Shown here: piece after piece, positions 60,030 through 64,000 of the stretch
How the letters are laid out: the number at the start of each line of letters is the position of its first letter
Numbering within the stretch: position 1 is the stretch's first letter
Source of the DNA: Phragmites australis
Taxonomy: Eukaryota > Streptophyta > Magnoliopsida > Poales > Poaceae
Direction: 5' to 3'
Length of the DNA stretch: 64,000 bases
NCBI RefSeq assembly: GCF_958298935.1
Contig: NC_084923.1
Coordinates: 8,620,501-8,684,500 of the forward strand
Notes under the pieces: generated by a model
The model's database searches: none
Told to the model about the DNA's origin: nothing
What the model saw: the letters and a program-made list of their open reading frames with translations, nothing else
Made by a program: the position numbers and the translations under genes

Positions 60030-60750
60030 TTTTTTGCCAAAGGGGATGTATTATGAAGGAAGCATGATACATATCCGTCCTTTTACAGAAAAGACCTTGG
60101 CTTAAAAGAAAATTACAAAGAAACACATTCAGTTCCTCTTCTCTATCTTCAACATCTCTGGTGCCCTCTGCCGCGAACACACGCTGGAGCTAGAGCATGC
60201 TCCACCTACCAAGTCAATGAGAGACTCCAAACCTTGGATATGCCGCAAGATCCAACGTCTCGGACCTCCAACCGGGATGCATCTAACACATTGAACGAGC
60301 ATCGGACGTCGTCTCGCCGAAATCATAGAGGAAGAAGACCAGCACCATCCACCATGGATACCAAAGCAGGTGGCCCAAAAACAAAGTCTGGCGTTGCTGA
60401 CAACATCGGCAACCTGGAAAAGCAGCCTAACAAAAGGGATGACCAAGAAATCCACCCTTCCGCAACAAAGCAAACATATACTAACCTCCGAAGCCCATTG
60501 TCGGTGAAGTGGTTGACGTCGTACCGAAGCACAACACAAACAATGCCAGCAGATCTGCAACGGAGGATCCACCTCGTGCACCCTTCATCGAGGAAAGCAA
60601 CACAAGCCGCACCTTCACCAAAAAGAGGCTACAACAACAAAAGAACACAGCCGTCGCCACTGGATATGAAACACCCCATCTCCTCTGCCTACGAGGAAAC
60701 AATGATAACGTCATCGGAGAACAAAAGCCCCAAACAACAACAAGTGCAGA
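60030..60750 (-). mobile_element. L1-like retroposed insertion, minus strand
   Basis: On the minus strand the unit ends CATCCCCTTTGGCAAAAAAA, an L1-type tail. AGTAAGACT (60021-60029) and AGTAAAACT (60751-60759) flank it as a 9-bp duplication with one mismatch. Frames are open on both strands (60129-60581 minus; 60234-60755 plus) but no reverse transcriptase, endonuclease or other family motif is seen. It is a non-autonomous LINE derivative or a retroposed transcript. Confidence 0.55.
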
Positions 60751-60768
60751 AGTAAAACTAGTGGTACC

Positions 60769-61992
60769 TGTTGGTATATTGGGTAAAGGGGTACCCTGGC
60801 AAACGGACCCCACGAGGGATATAACGGTCAGAGGCATATATTTTCTAAAACTGGTCGGTCGCGTGACCAAGGTATGGTTCCTACTACCAGTACGTGGCAT
60901 ATGCAACCAGTCTCCCTGCATCTTCACATAAACCCATGATCGGCCTCATCTGGTCGCAGGGCCGGATCTAACACAACATGTCCAACCACATTTATTGAGA
61001 TCCACTCAAGTGTTTTTCTTCCCTAGGCATCAACTCTAGTGGACGAAGTCATGGATCTAACACAACCTATCCAACCACATTTATTGAGATCCATTCAAGT
61101 GTTTTCCTTCCCTATGCACCAACTCTAGTGGACGAAGTTATGGACGTCGCAGATGTGCATTGTCCTGTCTCGTAGCATTAAATGCTATGGAGTGAGACTT
61201 TTGCAGGTTGACGCGGCGCCGCATGACGGACGGGATGTTGTCAGCAGACCGATCAGGCAAGTGGTCGGGGACGATCTTCCGTAATGATGGCTTGTGTTAG
61301 ATATTAGGATGAGTAGAGTCTTCTGTTTGGACCCACACGTAAGTTCTCCTCCTTCCTACTATATAAAGAAATGAGGACCTCGTTTGTAGTGGGGGGAGAT
61401 CAAGTCTGGTAGCCAGCTAGAACGACCTATGTAACCAATTGAGATCTTTCATAACACAACACACATGATGTAGAGCTGTTATCCTCTGGGAGACCTAAAC
61501 CTATATAACTCCATGTGTCATTGAGTTCATTGTACGCGCGCACATCGATTCTTGAAACGATGTTCACGCACCCACTATCCAGCATATCCGAAATCATTGT
61601 CAGGGACTAACCCTAGACATTTGGAGCATCAAGTAAGGGGACGCGTTTTTGTCATTTCATCAAGTTTGAAAAACTTGATCAGGTTTCCCATGGTCGAATC
61701 CACGGCAACCGCTAAGTCCCGTTCTGAGGACCCCGGCCGCCGCAAGGTATTCGTCATAGGGTACCACCCAGATGAACCTGGTGTGCTCTAGGCATGTGAC
61801 ACCGAGACGGAGTCCGAGAACTTCGAGACCCAATGCGAGGTCTGCATGGCGGACCATGCAGCAGGGGGCGCTGGCGGCCCTCACGTCCCAAGCACCGGTG
61901 GCAAACCCCCGGCTATAAGCCTAGAGGGAAACCAGTCCGGCACCGGATAGGTAGGTGCTTCAAGACAGCCCCCGTATCCTCAGTGTCGTCTC
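60769..61992 (+). mobile_element. Gypsy 5' fragment, copy 2 (LTR plus gag start)
   Basis: The LTR (60769-61619) begins TGTTGGTATATTGGG and ends ACCCTAGACA. It is followed by TTTGGAGCATCAAGTAAGGG at the candidate primer site and then the start of gag at 61691 (MVESTATAKSR). It matches 47301-48600 along its length. It is cut off at 61992 by another LTR, so the rest may lie beyond the window. Confidence 0.8.
61691..61992 (+). pseudogene. Gag N-terminal fragment, copy 2
   Basis: The frame reads through VFVIGYHPDEPGVL, then TAG at the same codon as copy 1 (48319 gene), then continues in frame ACDTETESENFETQC to about 61950 with no other stop until SGTG. It is truncated by the LTR insertion at 61993. 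Confidence 0.65.
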
Positions 61993-64000
61993 TGAAAGTG
62001 CATCTAGCCCCTATGTGTGATTTTGGTAATTAATGACAATACTTATGGACTAACAATGGTGTTGAGTTTGTTAATAGGTTGTTCCATAGGTGATACATGA
62101 GCTTTAAGTGAATGGGGAGAATGAAAATGCATCAAGATGAATGAGCTCTAGGTGATGCTCGGGTAAGTGATGACAATGCCTATGGACTAACAATCATATT
62201 GAGAATTGCTATTAGGGTATTCCATAGGAGATGCATAAATAATAAAGCATAGATTCTTTGAGAAATGCCATGAGTTCAAAGAATTGAATCAAAAGTCATT
62301 AAGATTTTAGTGATGCTCATAAGAAGAAGAAGAAGCTCAATAAGATTAGCAATAAGCTTGAAGGCTAAGTTGCTTGTGAAGATCAAGTAACTAAAGATAT
62401 GATTTGTTAATAGAGTTTTATGGACTAACCCATGTGCTTTTGTGCTTGAGAGTGAGTTGGGGTTAGGATCCATAAGAAGGCATAAGTTGAATTGAAATCA
62501 TATATGCCAAGAGTGAAGAACAAGAATGGACTCCATATTTGATAAAGTGAATTACTTGAAGATGTCGAATACAAAGTGGTTTTCTATGGCAAGACGGTGA
62601 AGGGCACGCAAGACTCGGCTGCGATGGACCATCCGTGGTGAAGGGTAAGCAAATGGCTTGGCGCCGAAGGACCAAGGCGGTGGTGAAGAGCGAGTGAAGG
62701 CTTTGCGCCGATGGACCGTGCGAGGCTATGGGAAGCTATGGATGATTCACATCAATCATATGAAGAATCAAGAAGAGATGAAGTGAAGAATATATGGAAG
62801 TTGGCAACCCTCAAGGTTTGAAAGAAAAAGAAGCGGTACTTGAAAGTTTTCAAATGCTCAAAGTGGTTCAAATGAGTTTTATCTTTGAATTTGAGTATAT
62901 GTATGCCGCACTATTAAGAGGGATGCAACGTGAGCTAATTGTCGCATCTCAGTGCTCAAGAGTTCCCAACCAAACCCAAAATGAGAGTTTGTCGTTAAGA
63001 GTCCGGAGCGGGAAGTGCGGAAGTGTCTAAAATAGGTTTTGGAGTGTTCATAATTTGATCCTATGTGTTTTAGGTCATGAATTCAGTTGGGATGTGTAGC
63101 CCTCTGAATAAGCTTTCTATAGAGTCCAAAATCGTCGAAATCGGACTCCGGGATCAAAAGTTATCGCCGTTTTTCGGAGGTCAGCTGTGCTGTGGCCGGA
63201 AACTCCGGTGAAGTCCGGATACTCCGGTACCTGAAAAGGCCAGAGACTCCTGTGAAGTCCGGATACTCCGGTACCTGGAGTGGCCGGAGACTCCGGGAAG
63301 TCTCCGGTGCTGTTTTCTGGGTTAAGTGCCGACCGGAGACTCCGGTATAGACCGGATACTCCGGTAAAAGTCCAAAAAAGAGCGTAACGGCTAGTTCTGA
63401 CACGTTCTGTGACCGTTCTGACGCCGTATTTGGATTTAGGGCCGGATACTCCGGTGTTCACCGGATACTCCGGTCAGTTCTGACAAAAACAGTAACGGCT
63501 AGTTCTTTGGAGTGGGCTATTTATACCCCACTCACCCCATCCTTTGGGGCTGCTGCAAGGGGCACGAAAGAACACATTTTTAGAGCCAAAAGAACCTCTC
63601 CCACTCCATTCTAGTGTGTGATTTGAGAAAAAAAAAAAGTGAGTTGGGTTGAGAGATTGGAAGATTGAGTGCAAATGAGCCAAATCCATTCTTGAGCACT
63701 TGAGTTCTCGGCAAGAAGTTCGTCGTCGTGTTTGTTACTCTTGGAGGTGAAGTCTCCTAGGCAGCTAGGCGTCGCCGATGAGCACCCAAGGTTGTGGGTT
63801 GCCGCGGAAGTTTGTGAAGGGCTCGATTTCGCCTCCACAAGGGAAGAAATCAAGAGTGGATCGAGGAAAGCGGTTGAAAGAGACCCGGCTCGTTGGAGCT
63901 TCCTCAACGGAGACGTAGGATTCACGGTGGTGAATCCGAACTTCGGGAAACAAATCTTTGTGTCTCCTCTCTTGTTTCCTTACTTTTATGTTCTTGCTCA
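61993..64000 (+). mobile_element. LTR retrotransposon LTR, incomplete (runs off window)
   Basis: It begins TGAAAGTGCATCTAGCCCC, a start widely seen in grass copia LTRs. At least 2.0 kb is present with no internal domain. It carries five exact copies of CCGGATACTCCGGT (63215, 63259, 63352, 63442, 63461) plus variants, then a TATTTATA box (63519-63526). A partial 140-bp direct duplication (TATGGACTAACAAT at about 62044 and 62184) lies near its start. It inserted into the gypsy fragment. The other end and the TSD are outside the window. Confidence 0.75.

Noticed and set aside
60234..60755. 173-codon plus frame near 60 kb as a gene
   Set aside because: It sits inside a minus-strand retroposed unit with an A tail and TSD, and a frame is open on the other strand too.
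1..64000. A novel multi-gene defence or biosynthetic cluster
   Set aside because: Only two host genes are supported. They belong to unrelated known families, and everything else recognised is transposon-derived or non-coding.

Overview
The window is plant nuclear DNA from a grass (Poaceae). Two genes have clean GT-AG introns and grass-type proteins, and the rest is the intergenic landscape of a cereal-like genome: nested LTR retrotransposons, L1-type LINE fragments with target-site duplications (TSDs), and Stowaway- and Tourist-like MITEs. I see no rRNA, tRNA, CRISPR array or bacterial-style operon.

Genes. Only two are supported, both on the minus strand. (1) 26028-31250: an inositol 1,3,4-trisphosphate 5/6-kinase / inositol-tetrakisphosphate 1-kinase (ITPK), 10 coding exons, 347 aa. 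(2) 53753-56531: an SRO protein (SIMILAR TO RCD ONE; WWE-like region, inactive PARP domain, RST domain), 4 coding exons, 444 aa. From memory, rice chromosome 3 carries an SRO gene and an ITPK gene close together, so the pair probably marks a syntenic block. Here 22.5 kb separates the two coding regions, about 19.3 kb of it one nested retrotransposon cluster.

Layout. 1-7.4 kb: AT-rich intergenic DNA with two opposed Stowaway-like MITEs and a tandem repeat pair, one copy of which is split by a 2.0-kb solo LTR. 7.4-17 kb: L1-related insertions at 7.4, 13.7 and 16.3 kb, an RNase H-like remnant, a MITE and gene-free DNA. 17.3-25.0 kb: a decayed copia element with short LTRs and a perfect 5-bp TSD. 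25-31.6 kb: ITPK and its promoter. 31.6-34.1 kb: intergenic DNA with a Tourist-like MITE. 34.1-53.4 kb: a minus-strand SIRE/Maximus-like copia element (about 11.1 kb once inserts are removed), with a 2.8-kb probable solo LTR inside pol and a truncated Tat-type gypsy element inside its 5' LTR. 53.7-56.7 kb: SRO and its promoter. 57-64 kb: a MITE, a hAT-like candidate, a fourth L1-like insertion, a second 5' fragment of the same gypsy family, and the start of another long LTR that runs off the window.

The two genes are not known to act together. Both families have been linked to abiotic-stress responses in rice. I found no convincing undescribed multi-gene system. The most interesting signals are structural: three LTR families share a CCGGA-NNN-TCCGGT motif in arrays, one gypsy insertion is one-ended, and several small retroposed units encode no recognisable protein.
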